Of a DNA stretch of 64,000 bases, positions 22,770 to 33,400 are shown piece by piece (within the stretch, counting starts at the first letter, position 1; each line of letters opens with the position of its first letter). A program made the translations under genes and the position numbers. Source of the stretch: Dermatophagoides farinae (lineage: Eukaryota; Arthropoda; Arachnida; Sarcoptiformes; Pyroglyphidae); the NCBI RefSeq assembly GCF_024713945.1, contig NC_134681.1, positions 5,247,501 to 5,311,500 of the forward strand, read 5' to 3'. The notes below the pieces were generated by a model that was not told the DNA's origin, made no database searches, and saw only the letters and a program-made list of their open reading frames with translations.

Positions 22770-22838
22770 TTAAAATTAAATACAAAAAATCTTTTATTCG
22801 CTCGTAAAATGATAGACCCAATTTAAAGTGATTGTAAT

Positions 22839-22844
22839 TTTATT
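22839..22844 (-). promoter_or_regulatory. Poly(A) signal 5 bases after the Der f 18 stop
   Basis: On the minus strand AATAAA starts only five bases after the TGA stop codon (22850-22852), another very short 3' UTR. Confidence 0.55.
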
Positions 22845-22849
22845 TGTAT

Positions 22850-24352
22850 TCAACAACCGGGTATTTTGGTATGATCAATACATGTCCGACTTACTTCGTC
22901 AAATGCCTGTAAGTGATTGGCACAATGATGCACGGTTTTCTCCAGTCCAAAATCGCCTTTTTTGCATTCGTAGTATGTGGCACAATAGGTCTTATCGCGG
23001 AAGAATCCTTCTTCATGGCAATGAAACACGCCTGGTATATCGGTCACATGTTCTGTTGTATGTGTGACTGGAGGAAGTGTAACGACGGTCGGTTCGGTTA
23101 CCACGCCATGATAATAGTTCGATTGGATAGCATGCAACAAAGGGTTTTTATCACCACAAACGCCGTGCACATCTTCGTTGGACAATGTGTAGACTGACAT
23201 TCCAGCATATCCTTGTTGGGTTATGTTTTTTGCTTTTTCACCAAGTGTATGTCGGTCTTCGAAAGAGATCCATTCTGCATGGTTGCTATGCACATAGACA
23301 GCGTAAATTGCGGTATTATCATGATCACGAGTAATGGTGAATGCATTCGTTTCGGCCTGAATCTGAACGCACAATTCGTTGTAGCTAAGGAAACCATCAG
23401 TCTGTGTAAACTGACCTCGTGGGCCTGGTCCACTAGCTTTATCGCCAATGTCCTGTTTGTTCATTTTCTCGAGAATCCAGGTACGTGCATAAAATGGTAC
23501 AGCCATGACCATCTTATGACGTGGAGCGCCTCGTTTGTGGTAAGCTTCTAGCGTTTTGAGTTGTTCAGGAAACGGAGAAGCATGACCGACCGTATGGGCC
23601 CATGATCCAGTGTAATCCAGACTAAGCACGTTCATAAAATCGACATAGTTGGAGATGGCAGGAATGTTATAGTTATCGTATGATGCGATCGTTGCCGGCA
23701 AGGTAACACCCATCACAAACGAGGTGTGAGCAAACTTTTCGTCGAATTTGTCCAACAATTTAATGAAATTATCACTATCTTTGGCTTGCATGCCAGACCA
23801 ATCAATCATGACACCATCGAAACCATAACGAGTCATAAGATCAACTGTGCTAACAACAAACGTTTCCCGATAATGTTCTACCGCTGCAGTCTTGGAAAAT
23901 TGATCGGACATAGTCGAACCACCGACGGCGATCATGGCTTTGGCGTTGCCCTTATGCTGCGTGAAATGTTCCATGTCATCTGGTGTGTGGATATGAATAT
24001 TACAAAAAAAATCAGCAAAATGACATAAAGACTTACGTAAATCTTTCATAAGATATTCATCCAATAGTTTAATCTCATGAGTGGCAGCATCAATGCCGAA
24101 ATAAGAGTAGACAATGTGAGTACACAACGATGTATCTAGGGAAGCGAGCCATCAGTCAGTATGAATCGATTGTATACAAACAAAAAACAAACCTATGTCT
24201 TCGGGATCCATTTTGCCTTCACCTTGGCGCCAATGTACCCAAGATTCATAGTAACATACAGTTTTAGGTTCCAAAGTTGCCACATTCGGACGAATATTTG
24301 AACCGAAACAAGCGGCAAGTACGGCCAATACAGTCAAAGAGAATCGAGTCAT
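22850..24352 (-). CDS. Der f 18: Chitinase-like allergen Der f 18 (GH18, catalytically dead)
   Basis: Three exons, 24193-24352, 24037-24135 and 22850-23979, give 462 residues. I recognise this as mite group 18 allergen Der f 18. A signal peptide (about 1-25) precedes a GH18 barrel, followed by a Thr/Val/Pro-rich linker and a C-terminal CBM14 chitin-binding domain with six Cys (about 405-462). The GH18 motif DxxDxDxE reads D141-GVMIDW-S148: the proton donor Glu is Ser and the second Asp is Met144. The protein should therefore bind chitin without cleaving it. It is found in the mite gut and is presumed to interact with the peritrophic matrix or food chitin (established for the family, not seen here). 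A TATA box lies about 60 bases upstream. Confidence 0.97.
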
Positions 24353-24410
24353 TTTTATTTGGGATAGATAAACAAACTACGCACACATGAATTGTCAACG
24401 AAAACAATCT

Positions 24411-24418
24411 TATTTATA
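24411..24418 (-). promoter_or_regulatory. TATA box of the Der f 18 gene
   Basis: On the minus strand the sequence reads TATAAATA, 59 bases before the start codon. This allows a start site near 24385 and a leader of about 30 bases. A strong TATA box fits a highly expressed gut gene (inference). Confidence 0.55.
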
Positions 24419-24559
24419 GCAATCAATTTTGAATGACCATTTTTATTATCAGATTCAATCAGGATACAGCCTGGATCGATTGCATCGATTTTGATTGCAA
24501 AGCACATAACAACAAAGTCATTTTAAGTCAAGTACAATCATTCACAAGTGCTTGATCAC

Positions 24560-25330
24560 TTAGGCAACTATCAAATTAGCCACGTCTTTACACAACAATT
24601 GCTCCTGTAAATCCTTTTCCGCAAGCTGTAATATTTGGATGAACGAACTCAGTTCCAGTTTGTTCATTTCGATGGAGAGGGTTCGACGCTGTTGATCAGC
24701 TCCAACAATGACTAGAGTTAACTTGACCAGTAAACTTTGCATGCTGGCCATTTGATCGTTGCAGACCACTTGCACCAGCGACCAATCATAATTATCCAGA
24801 TAGCCGTGACGTGAGCTGGCCGCTCTGAAAGCGATAGCTTTGAAAAGCTGTAGTCTACGAATTCTCAAACACTCAGTGGCAATCCGTGTCACATTCTCGT
24901 CCAATTCCTGGATAATCAAGACATAAAATAAACATAATTCATTAATTCTGTTAATTAATTTATATAAAACTCACTTCTTTCTTGGTGAAATCATTCAAAC
25001 TATCCTGAGAAACATTTGTCAGAAAAAATTGTATCATATGTTCACTGAGGATGATTAATGTATCCTTGTCAATGGGAAATTGGTTGTAGAATTGATCATC
25101 GAGGTAATACTGCTTAGATTGTTGAAGATCAATTACATACATGTCGCAGCAGACATCGAGAATTCGGTTGAAAAACTGCAAACAAACAAAAAAAAAGAAA
25201 ATTAAGATTGACGAATTTTATCAATTGTCATGTCAATAATAACATAACATTTAATTAATGTCAAGGAATGTCTTACCTCATTTAGCAGATCATTTGTCCA
25301 TTCATTCAACTGTTGAAAATTAACGGCCAT
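24560..25330 (-). CDS. COMMD8: COMM domain protein, COMMD8-like
   Basis: Three exons, 25277-25330, 24975-25175 and 24560-24907, give 200 residues. The C-terminal third is a COMM domain: YDWSLVQVV, a segment with LLVKLTLVI, then SIEMNKLELSSFIQILQLAEKDLQ. The SIEM..EL..FIQ.L pattern is closest to COMMD8. The helical N-terminus is typical of the family. COMMD proteins form a ten-member ring with CCDC22 and CCDC93 in the Commander complex, which recycles membrane cargo from endosomes. The start ATG at 25330 opens an 18-codon exon and is the only candidate. Assignment to member 8 rather than another COMMD is by motif similarity. Confidence 0.82.
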
Positions 25331-25460
25331 GATCAATGAAATTGATATGATTGACCAAATTCTTATAAAATAGTCGAGCTCAAATATGCTGACTATTTTG
25401 ACTGTGAATGGTCAAATTCTGTTTATGTTATTGATTTTATTAGCTTAATTAACAAATGAA

Positions 25461-26481
25461 ATGGTTTTGGGACAATCGCTTATCGTCATATTGACAGCTT
25501 TGACAGTGTCCATTTGCTCAGGTAGATCATCACTGTTGATGTGTATAACAATTGTGATAAATCAAACTCATAATAGATCCAGATGTAGATCCACAGATAC
25601 TATACACAACTGAAGCCTTCTATACGCCCTTATTGCTTAATCGAACTGGATGGTCATTTGGTGGTGTACCAGTCACCCAATTAGAGGTGATGCCTTCGTT
25701 GAGTGGTCATGCCGATCTGCTTAATTGGATGTTCTACTTTCGCCGGCCAAACTCACCGATTGGTTTCATATATGGCACCCCACCACTCAATGACGATGGT
25801 GACATAGACATTGATCTTGTCATACTGAACCGTGTCACCTTTAACACGACCAGCTACCGATTAAAATATCGAATACTCAATCGAGATGGTGAGTCAAGTT
25901 CGTATTATATGGCCAATTCACTCACTCATTTACTGTTATCTTTGATCGTCAGAGATCTACAAGTTTCAAGTGGAGGTAAATGAAATGACTTTTGAAATAT
26001 TGTCACAGTGAAATATACATTCTTACTTATAGATGAAATTCTTTGATATGGACATTGAAGACTTTTTCAATGGTGGCATGCTGACCACAGTTCAAGATAT
26101 TTTTGCAAATCGTTTATGGCAGAGTGGTGATCACAACGCTAACTCAGTATACGTAACTCAAGTTGCCCGGCCGATTCATGTAGGCGGGAGATTTCCGCTC
26201 GATCCAAGCGAGAAAGAATGGTATTTTACAGATGTAAATACGACTTACTATAGTACTAATGATCTTTTTTCCATTTCAACAGTGTGGTCATTCGAGTGGG
26301 CTGTAACCATAATTTCACTCAGCAATTGTATCGACTGGAAAGCGAAGTTCGTCAGATCAAAAACCGTGATCCATGTCCCAAACACTACAAGGCTACCACC
26401 GTTGAGTATGTGTTCCGAGAACGAAAATTACACGTAGATTGGTGTAGTTTCAAATTAATTAGCCCGTCGACAATTGAATGA
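25461..26481 (+). CDS. Scgalpha: Alpha/epsilon-type sarcoglycan ectodomain without membrane anchor
   Basis: Five exons, 25461-25521, 25577-25888, 25953-25975, 26033-26220 and 26283-26481, join in phase to give 260 residues. Exon 1 is a signal peptide. The rest matches the extracellular part of alpha/epsilon-sarcoglycan: a cadherin-like segment (PIGFIYGTPP, DIDLVILNRVT), then MKFFDMDIEDFF, the RPIHVGGRFPL segment and a conserved Cys region ending HVDWCSFKLI. Sarcoglycans are part of the dystrophin complex of muscle and nerve. Vertebrate and fly members continue with a transmembrane helix and cytoplasmic tail (human epsilon is 437 residues). Here the frame stops 10 residues after the WC motif, and I see no hydrophobic exon in the next 240 bases. 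The product would be secreted unless a distant exon is missed. Confidence 0.85.
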
Positions 26482-26724
26482 ATCCCGTTTCAGATCTCAT
26501 ATACAATCTACTCAAGAAAGTTGATCAAATGTAGAATATTATAACACATTATAATTTAGAATTCGACATGAATTATTTTATGTCTAAATATAGCAAAAAC
26601 ATAATTTACTTGGATGAAGGTAGATGGCATTGTGACACTTTGTTTGTAAACTTACATCCTATGAACGGGACACTAATACAGTCACATGTTCATATGAAAT
26701 AGCGTGAAGTTATATTTTATTATT

Positions 26725-27791
26725 ATGGCTACATCAGATAATAATAAAGGCGATTATGAAGATATTTCTGACCAACTTTACCCTGACCGTAAGCGAAAAT
26801 CGGCTTCACCAAGTGAAAAGCAATCTTCTTTTTGGTACGATCTTCTTACCGGTAATAAGAACACAGCCGAGAATTTTGTTCGAATTCGATGTCGATACAA
26901 AGTGGAAAAAGCGTTGAACGAAAGTAAGTGTTCATTTATGAATGTTATCTAACTAAATGAGTTTTCGTTTCTACAAACAGGTCCTCTGGTAAAGTTGTTA
27001 GTATCTGCATTGCGATCCAAAGGATGGTATGTATCGATGATTGTATGAAATGTATTTAGTTGAATATTTGAAAAAACTTTATGGATTTGCATAGAAAATC
27101 GGTTTTCTCTTCATCTATGGTTAGATTAGTTTGCATTCATGTTAGATTTGGCTTGTATTTTCGAAAAGTATACACTTATATAATAGTTTGGTATAATAGC
27201 TAATTTTCGCATTTTTCCTTTCAGTGAAATCGACATGAATCGACACATTTGCTGTGAGAATTGTGGAGAGCAGGTGACCGGTGGCTACGATACGACACGT
27301 AATCAGATTGTCGTATGTCACAATCGCGTCTATACTAAAGAGATGACTGCCGCAGTCATTGGACATGAATTGATTCATATGTTTGACTATTGTCGCGCTA
27401 AACTCGATTTCAATAATTTGGACCACATCGCCTGCTCTGAGGTAAATTCATTTTTGACGTCACCCACTTGATTTACCAATCGTTTTGTACGCAGATTCGT
27501 GCTGCTAATTTAGTTCACTGCTCGATGACAAGTTCATTCTTCTCTGGGACCACTGGATTCAACAAAATAGGTGCATCGCATCGGGAATGTGTAAAGGCCA
27601 AGGCCCTTTCATCTATTCTGGCCGTACGGAAAGGAATGCCTATCGAACAAGCTGCACAAGTGGTAGATCGTGTGTTTGATCGATGCTACAATGATTTGGA
27701 GCCAATCGGCCGCAGAATACGGCTTAATTCACGTCACATTAAATGGGCATATCGTGAACGGTTTCTCTATGATTACGACTCTTTCACTTAG
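26725..27791 (+). CDS. ATP23: ATP23 mitochondrial inner membrane metalloprotease
   Basis: Four exons, 26725-26923, 26981-27026, 27225-27441 and 27495-27791, give 252 residues. The zinc protease motif GHELIHMFDYCRA has HExxH at His129-His133. The flanking CCENCGEQVTGGYD, LDHIACSEIRAANL, SILAVR and DRCYNDLEPIGRR blocks match the ATP23 family. In yeast the enzyme matures mitochondrial Atp6 and helps assemble the ATP synthase membrane sector from the intermembrane space. Several conserved Cys fit oxidative import through MIA40 (known for the family). The N-terminal 60 residues are poorly conserved and Lys/Asp/Ser-rich. The start at 26725 is the first ATG after an upstream stop. Confidence 0.94.
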
Positions 27792-27935
27792 CATCAATGT
27801 TTGTCTTGATGATAGTTTTGTGTGTGTAGTTAATGTTTTTTAAAATTACGATTAAATTGTGAAATTCTCAAACTTGTTTGATTAATACTTTGCTTCTAGC
27901 TGGACGATGTCCAGCCTTCCTAATTTATTAAGATG

Positions 27936-27943
27936 TGCTAGAG
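27936..27943. repeat. Left 8-bp target-site duplication TGCTAGAG
   Basis: TGCTAGAG directly precedes the left end of the hAT-type element and is repeated exactly at 29936-29943. The sequence fits the nnnTAnnn pattern reported for Buster-clade hAT insertions. Confidence 0.85.
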
Positions 27944-28247
27944 CAGTCATTCTCAACCACTGTGCCGCGGCACTTTTGTGTGCCGCGAAATTCTAAGATT
28001 GTGCCGCCAAATTTTAGATTTAATAAAATGAAAATATTTTTTGTTTTGATACATTTGAATATTATGGTAATCCTGAATCAAAAACATGTACTTCGATTAG
28101 TCAAATATCTATTAATAGTTGTGCGAATTGTTTGTAGTGGAACCAACATAGGAAAAATAAATATAATTAAACAAACAAATAAAAGCAATTCTTCTTTAAA
28201 CAATTTTTTATTAATCAATGTTTTACAAAAAGTGCTAGATTCTAGAA

Positions 28248-28715
28248 ATGGCAAGTCCAAACTAACACGACCAGTTCAGAATTCAAAATCGAGAAAATAA
28301 CAAATCCAAACTAACACGATCAGTTCAGAATTCAAAATTCACAATCGAGAAAAAGGCAAATCCGATCTAATACGATCAGTACAAAATCAAGAAAATAACA
28401 AATCCAACCTAACACGACCAGTTCAGAATCGAGAAAATAACAAATCCAAACTAACACGATCAGTTCAGAATTCAAAATTCACAATCGAGAAAAAGGCAAA
28501 TCCAAACTAACACAACCAGTTCCGAATTCAAAATTCAAAATGGAAAAAATGGTAAGTCCAAACTAACACGACCAGTTCAGAATTCAAAATTCACAATCGA
28601 GAAAAAGGCAAATCCGACCTAACACGATCAGTACAAAATCAAGAAAATAAATCCAACCTAACACGACCAGTTCAGAATCAAAAAAATAACAAGTCCAAAC
28701 TAAAACGACCAGTTC
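28248..28715 (+). repeat. Minisatellite array, left arm (about 10 units of 39-56 bp)
   Basis: Each unit carries the core CTAACACGACCAGTTCAGAA, then ATTCAAAATTC (optional), then TCGAGAAAAT and CAAATCC. Unit lengths differ mainly by presence or absence of the AATTCAAAATTCAC block. Open frames through it are repeat artefacts. Confidence 0.9.
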
Positions 28716-28885
28716 ATCTTCAATGGCAGAACATCCGATACATATCGAATTAATTAAATGTAACAAACATTATTTAACTCTGAATCTTGGAAAACACAAT
28801 TCATCATTGAAAATAATTTTTAATGAATCTAAAAAACGGTATAGAAACCAACCAATTCTGGTAACTAATTCCAATAACTAACCAT

Positions 28886-29748
28886 CTGAACTGCTCGTGT
28901 TAGGTTGGATTTGTTATTTTCTCGATTCTGAACTGATCGTGTTAGGTTGGATTTGTTATTTTCTCGATTCTGAACTGCTCGTGTTAGGTTGGATTTGTTA
29001 TTTTCTCGATTCTGTATTTTGAATTCTGAACTGCTTGTGTTAGGTTGGATTTGTTATTTTTTTGATTTTGAATTCTGAACTGGTCGTGTTAAGTTTGACT
29101 TGTTATTTTTTTTATTTTGAATTTTGAATTCTGAACTGGTCGTCTTAGGTTGGATTTGTTATTTTCTCGATTCTGAACTAGTCGTGTTAGTTTGGATTTG
29201 CCATTTTTTTGATTTTGAATTCTGAACTGGTCGTGTTAAGTTTGACTTGTTATTTTTTTTATTTTGAATTTTGAATTCTGAACTGGTCGTCTTAGGTTGG
29301 ATTTGTTATTTTCTCGATTCTGAACTGATCGTGTTAGGTTGGATTTGTTATTTTCTCGATTCTGTATTTTGAATTCTGAACTGGTCGTTTTAAGTTTGAC
29401 TTGTCATTTTCTCGATTGTGAACTGGTCGTGTTAGGTCGGATTTGCCTTTTTCTCGATTGTGAATTTTGAATTCTGAACTGGTCGTGTTAGGTCGGATTT
29501 GCCTTTTTCTCGATTGTGAATTTTGAATTCTGAACTGGTCGTGTTAGTTTGGACTTACCATTTTTTCCATTTTGAATTTTGAATTCTGAACTGGTTGTGT
29601 TAGTTTGGATTTGCCATTTTCTCGATTGTGAATTTTGAATTCTGAACTGGTCGTGTTAGTTTGGACTTGTCATTTTCTCGATTGTGAATTTTGAATTCTG
29701 AACTGATCGTGTTAGGTTGGATTTGTCATTTTCTCGATTCTGAACTGG
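28886..29748 (-). repeat. Minisatellite array, right arm, inverted (about 19 units)
   Basis: This is the same unit as 28248-28715 in reverse complement (TCTGAACTGGTCGTGTTAGG). It is nearly twice as long as the left arm. Neighbouring units are often near identical (for example around 29420-29560), which points to recent local duplication. Confidence 0.9.
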
Positions 29749-29935
29749 AATAAACGAATTAACAACAAATACACTACATACTGTTATTTTTGTAGTACAT
29801 ATTATATATTATTTTATTTAGCACATTTAAAATCATTATCATAATCTATTTTACGCAGTGCTTTTTCTTTGTGTGCCGCCAAATTTTGAAATCGTAAAAT
29901 GTGTGCCGCAACAAAAAAAAGGTTGAGAATCACTG

Positions 29936-29943
29936 TGCTAGAG
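29936..29943. repeat. Right 8-bp target-site duplication TGCTAGAG
   Basis: Exact copy of 27936-27943, immediately after the CTG end of the element. Confidence 0.85.
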
Positions 29944-30413
29944 TGAAAGAATCATTAGTAGTTTATAGAGAGAGAGAGAGAGAGATGAATGCACAGTAAA
30001 TGTTGTGATGTATGGCTGATCAAATTGAATCGTGATATTTTTGTTATTACCCGCCTTATTGAGGCTGATGTGTGACGTATTGAATTGGCCAGTATCCAGG
30101 CATTTATTTCAGGGATCACGGATCATATATAACTCGTGTTTCACGTGTACTGACTGCGTGTGCGTTCATTGTGCTGGCTGGTGATCCGAACTGAAAATTC
30201 TGTATGCACGTTCATGACGACGAGCCTGGTCGTTGTGATGTTTCTCATATTGATGAGCAGTAGCCAAGTTTGACACAAGAACAGGGAGTGTATGCTGTAA
30301 GAATTGCCTGCTGCAATTGTTTGCTTCAATCCGAAACACCAGAATCACTGAGCCAACCATAAAATTCTTTGTGTAGTGCCAATCTAAATATTGATCAAAA
30401 TCAAATTTAACCC
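29944..30413. other. Intergenic DNA, no supported gene
   Basis: The region holds a GA microsatellite at about 29969-29985. Short frames at 30141-30360 have no recognisable similarity. It includes the likely 5' region of TBC1D1/4. Confidence 0.5.
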
Positions 30414-33400
30414 ATGAAAGCGAAACGCTTGTCAGGGGATTTTAGTAGCCAGATGGCTAGAGCCAATGTGTCCAGCCTATTGACACAGCTAGGCCTCACT
30501 TCTCCATCCACTGGTTCATCGACCACATCGCCCTCGTTGTCACCGTCCTCGTCATCTGGGTCAATGGCTGCAACTGTAACGGCATCAAAGGTACCAATCG
30601 GTCCATGTTCGTCTTCACCCGCATCCTCTGGTCATATTAGCGATAAAGTTCAAGTTATCGAAATGGCAGATATGGCCGAATACCGGCGTTCTGTGATCAG
30701 CTCATACAATGTCCGATTCATTGGGTCAATCGCATTACGGAAACGACAAACCTATCCTATGTTGAATTGGATCTTGACCGATCTACTATATCAGTCAAAA
30801 TGTGTTGGCATGGACTTATCTGCCTGCATCACCAATTGTCTGATGAAAGAAAACGACAACGAAAGAACCGAAGGTTTTCGACATCTCAAGCAGCAGTTAA
30901 CACAGGATGGCGACCAGACCAAAAATGGATTGCTTATCAACATGGACATGGTGCTGGCCACTACATCGGAAGGCAACTCGTATATGTTTCAGATGTGCAA
31001 TCCAGTTGATGGACAATGTCTTTTGAAGCACAAATTTAGCCGAATTTTTCTGTTTGGAAAATACTGTCGCCAACCATCGTTGTTTTACTATATACACAAG
31101 TCAGATGAGGACGTCGTAAACGCTGTGCCTAGTATCTATCTGTTTCAGGCGGAAAACCAAGTCCAGGTAAGATTCTAATTGCCAAATTTATGCACTTGAC
31201 TCAAACTGTTTTCTCACATAGCAATCGGAAATTTGTATGAAGTTTAATGAATTTCGATGCAAACTGCAGTCATTAGAATCGACCAAAGGTACTAGATCAA
31301 CAGATGACTCGAGCGATACGAACAGCACGTACAATCCGTTGTTTGAGCTGAACAACCAACAAATCAACATAAATAACAATTGCTTCGAAGTACGTCATAT
31401 TGGCTCTGTGCTTATCACACAGAAACGATCCACACCATCCATGATTGACCGGGCAGCCGACAAGCTCCACCGAGAAATTCTATGTGACTATCCTCCCGAT
31501 TCTGAATCTACGCTTGCATCCGATCGATCAGCTGAATCAACCGCTGTCACCACCACTGCTTCAACCAGTAATAAACCAACGGTCATCACCACCACAGGTT
31601 GCTCCCGTCGTCAATACCGCAAGAACCGTTTTCTCGTACAAGTCATTGAAGAGTCTAACGAATCAAATGAGCCAAGCAGCTCGTTGCCGCACCCATCTTC
31701 GATAGAAAGAACCATCGAAGAAGAATCCAAATGCTGGCCGCCAGATTCAAATGGAGGCAAGCAAGAGCCAAACAAAACAATGTTATTCATTATTGGCACT
31801 ATGGACATCTGTCTTATTTCAACCGAAAACCACCGACAAGTCTATTCCAAAGTATTTGCCAACATTTCTCACTGCTCCCAGGGTTCAAAACACGCTGATC
31901 ACTTTGGAGTAATTGTACGTGAACCGTACGTTCCACCACAACCTTCCGGTTTGGACTTTACATCCATGTCGCATCAGTCGACCACAGCTACCGCCTTTCA
32001 AAAAGTATCGTCGTCCACAAACGCCAAAACATCTACCACATCCGCTGTCGAGAATTACGTATTGCACATATTCCAGTGCCAATCTGAGTCGATCGCCAAT
32101 GACCTTTTATGCTCATTGCGACAGTCTTTCAACAACGCCTTTCGTCACCAACAAGCCGCTACTGCCACAAAGACAGCAGCGGCTTCCGGAAGCAAGGACA
32201 ATTCGCCTTCATCAGCTTCAGGTTCGCAGGAAAACATTTCAGCAGCTTCAGCACAACCTCTAAAAGGTTCGACAACTTTTAACAACACTCAGTATTGCGG
32301 CAATTGCCCGATGAACTGGTTCCATCAGCTTTGCCTTGATATCTACGGCCTCGACGATGTTAAAATTTTTGCCATGTTGCTTCACAGAATACGGCACGGT
32401 TCTTCAGAGCGTCGTTGGCGCGAGTATCACAACGTATTCGAGTATTTACAGTTAGATAAACTTGAACAACGTGTCGACTTATTGGTCATTATGCTTAAGG
32501 CAAGAGTGGAACGAATGCAACGCTATCATGAAATACGTGATGGCAAATGTCGCATGGATCTGATCAGTCTATATGAACAAATCGAACAACATGACCCGGT
32601 TTTACGTCAATACCAGCAGCAGAAATCTACTCTCAGTTTGAATCGGCTTGAAGGCCTTCGAATGATGGCTCGTAGTTCCATTAGCAATACGTTCGATGCA
32701 TTTCGAAAAGTGAGTAATTTTAATTTTTTTCATGTAATTTGACTAATAGTGATGCTTCTCTCATAGCGTAATCGACAATCCCAGTCCAACGAGAATCTAC
32801 AGAACAACTCTGCAGCCAGCTCACCTTTTTCCTCGTTAATGAACCTCAACTCGCCGACATTGTTCAGCGGTGGTTCATTATTTGAATCGTTGTTGGTTTC
32901 CGAACAACCAACAAATGATCATCAGGCTTCAATTGCGACTGTAAGTCAGGCTAGCAATCGCGACAACAATCAGTCATTTCAACGCCGTAACACGGTGGCC
33001 AACTGTGGCCGAGACGACGAACTCGAATCTGTAGTAGATAAACAACAGAATCCACTTTGTAAAAGTAACTCGATTGACGAAGAAGACGAGGGAAATCTTG
33101 CATCAAACAACCAAATTAGCCAAAAGCAATCGACACCTACAACCACAGGTTCCAGATCTGGGACACCATACCGCAACCAACCATTAATGGACATCTACAT
33201 AAAGACCTCCAGTGGTAATGCTATGTCATCAGCTCAATTTTCCAGTATGGAAGAATTGCGACAGAATCTCAACCAATTGCTTGATCCGATGTTGCTTGCC
33301 ACTGAGACCGTAAACGAAGTGAACAAAATTCCAGACGAAGACCACGATGATTCAGTTTTTGAAGATACGAAGCGCATAAATTTGCACCATGACCAGAATA

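Larger units (their letters stand above)
27944..29935. mobile_element. Non-autonomous hAT (Buster-like) DNA transposon filled with opposed minisatellite arrays
   Basis: The element is 1992 bp and flanked by an exact 8-bp duplication. The left end begins CAGTCATTCTCAACC; the right end, read inward on the minus strand, begins CAGTGATTCTCAACC, a 14/15 match. Subterminal sequence on both sides has GTGTGCCGC repeats and an inverted GTGCCGCCAAATTTT block. The CAG start, the TTCTCAACC core and the 8-bp duplication are hAT hallmarks. No transposase or other gene is present. The interior consists of a direct minisatellite array (about 28248-28715), a 170-bp spacer and an inverted array of the same unit (about 28886-29748). 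The arms could pair into a long imperfect hairpin. The exact duplication and near-identical ends suggest a fairly recent insertion. It lies 152 bases after the ATP23 stop. Confidence 0.88.

Noticed and set aside
27935-28300. Open frame of 121 codons across the hAT left end
   Set aside because: It runs from terminal repeat into minisatellite and is a by-product of repeat sequence.
28584-28766. Short frames with repeated LVVLGW-like peptides on the minus strand (also 61217-61453)
   Set aside because: Translations of the minisatellite unit; no start context or conservation.
27944-29935. Reading the inverted arrays as a CRISPR-like or centromeric satellite
   Set aside because: Units are contiguous with no unique spacers, unit lengths vary, and the hAT ends with an exact 8-bp duplication explain the borders.
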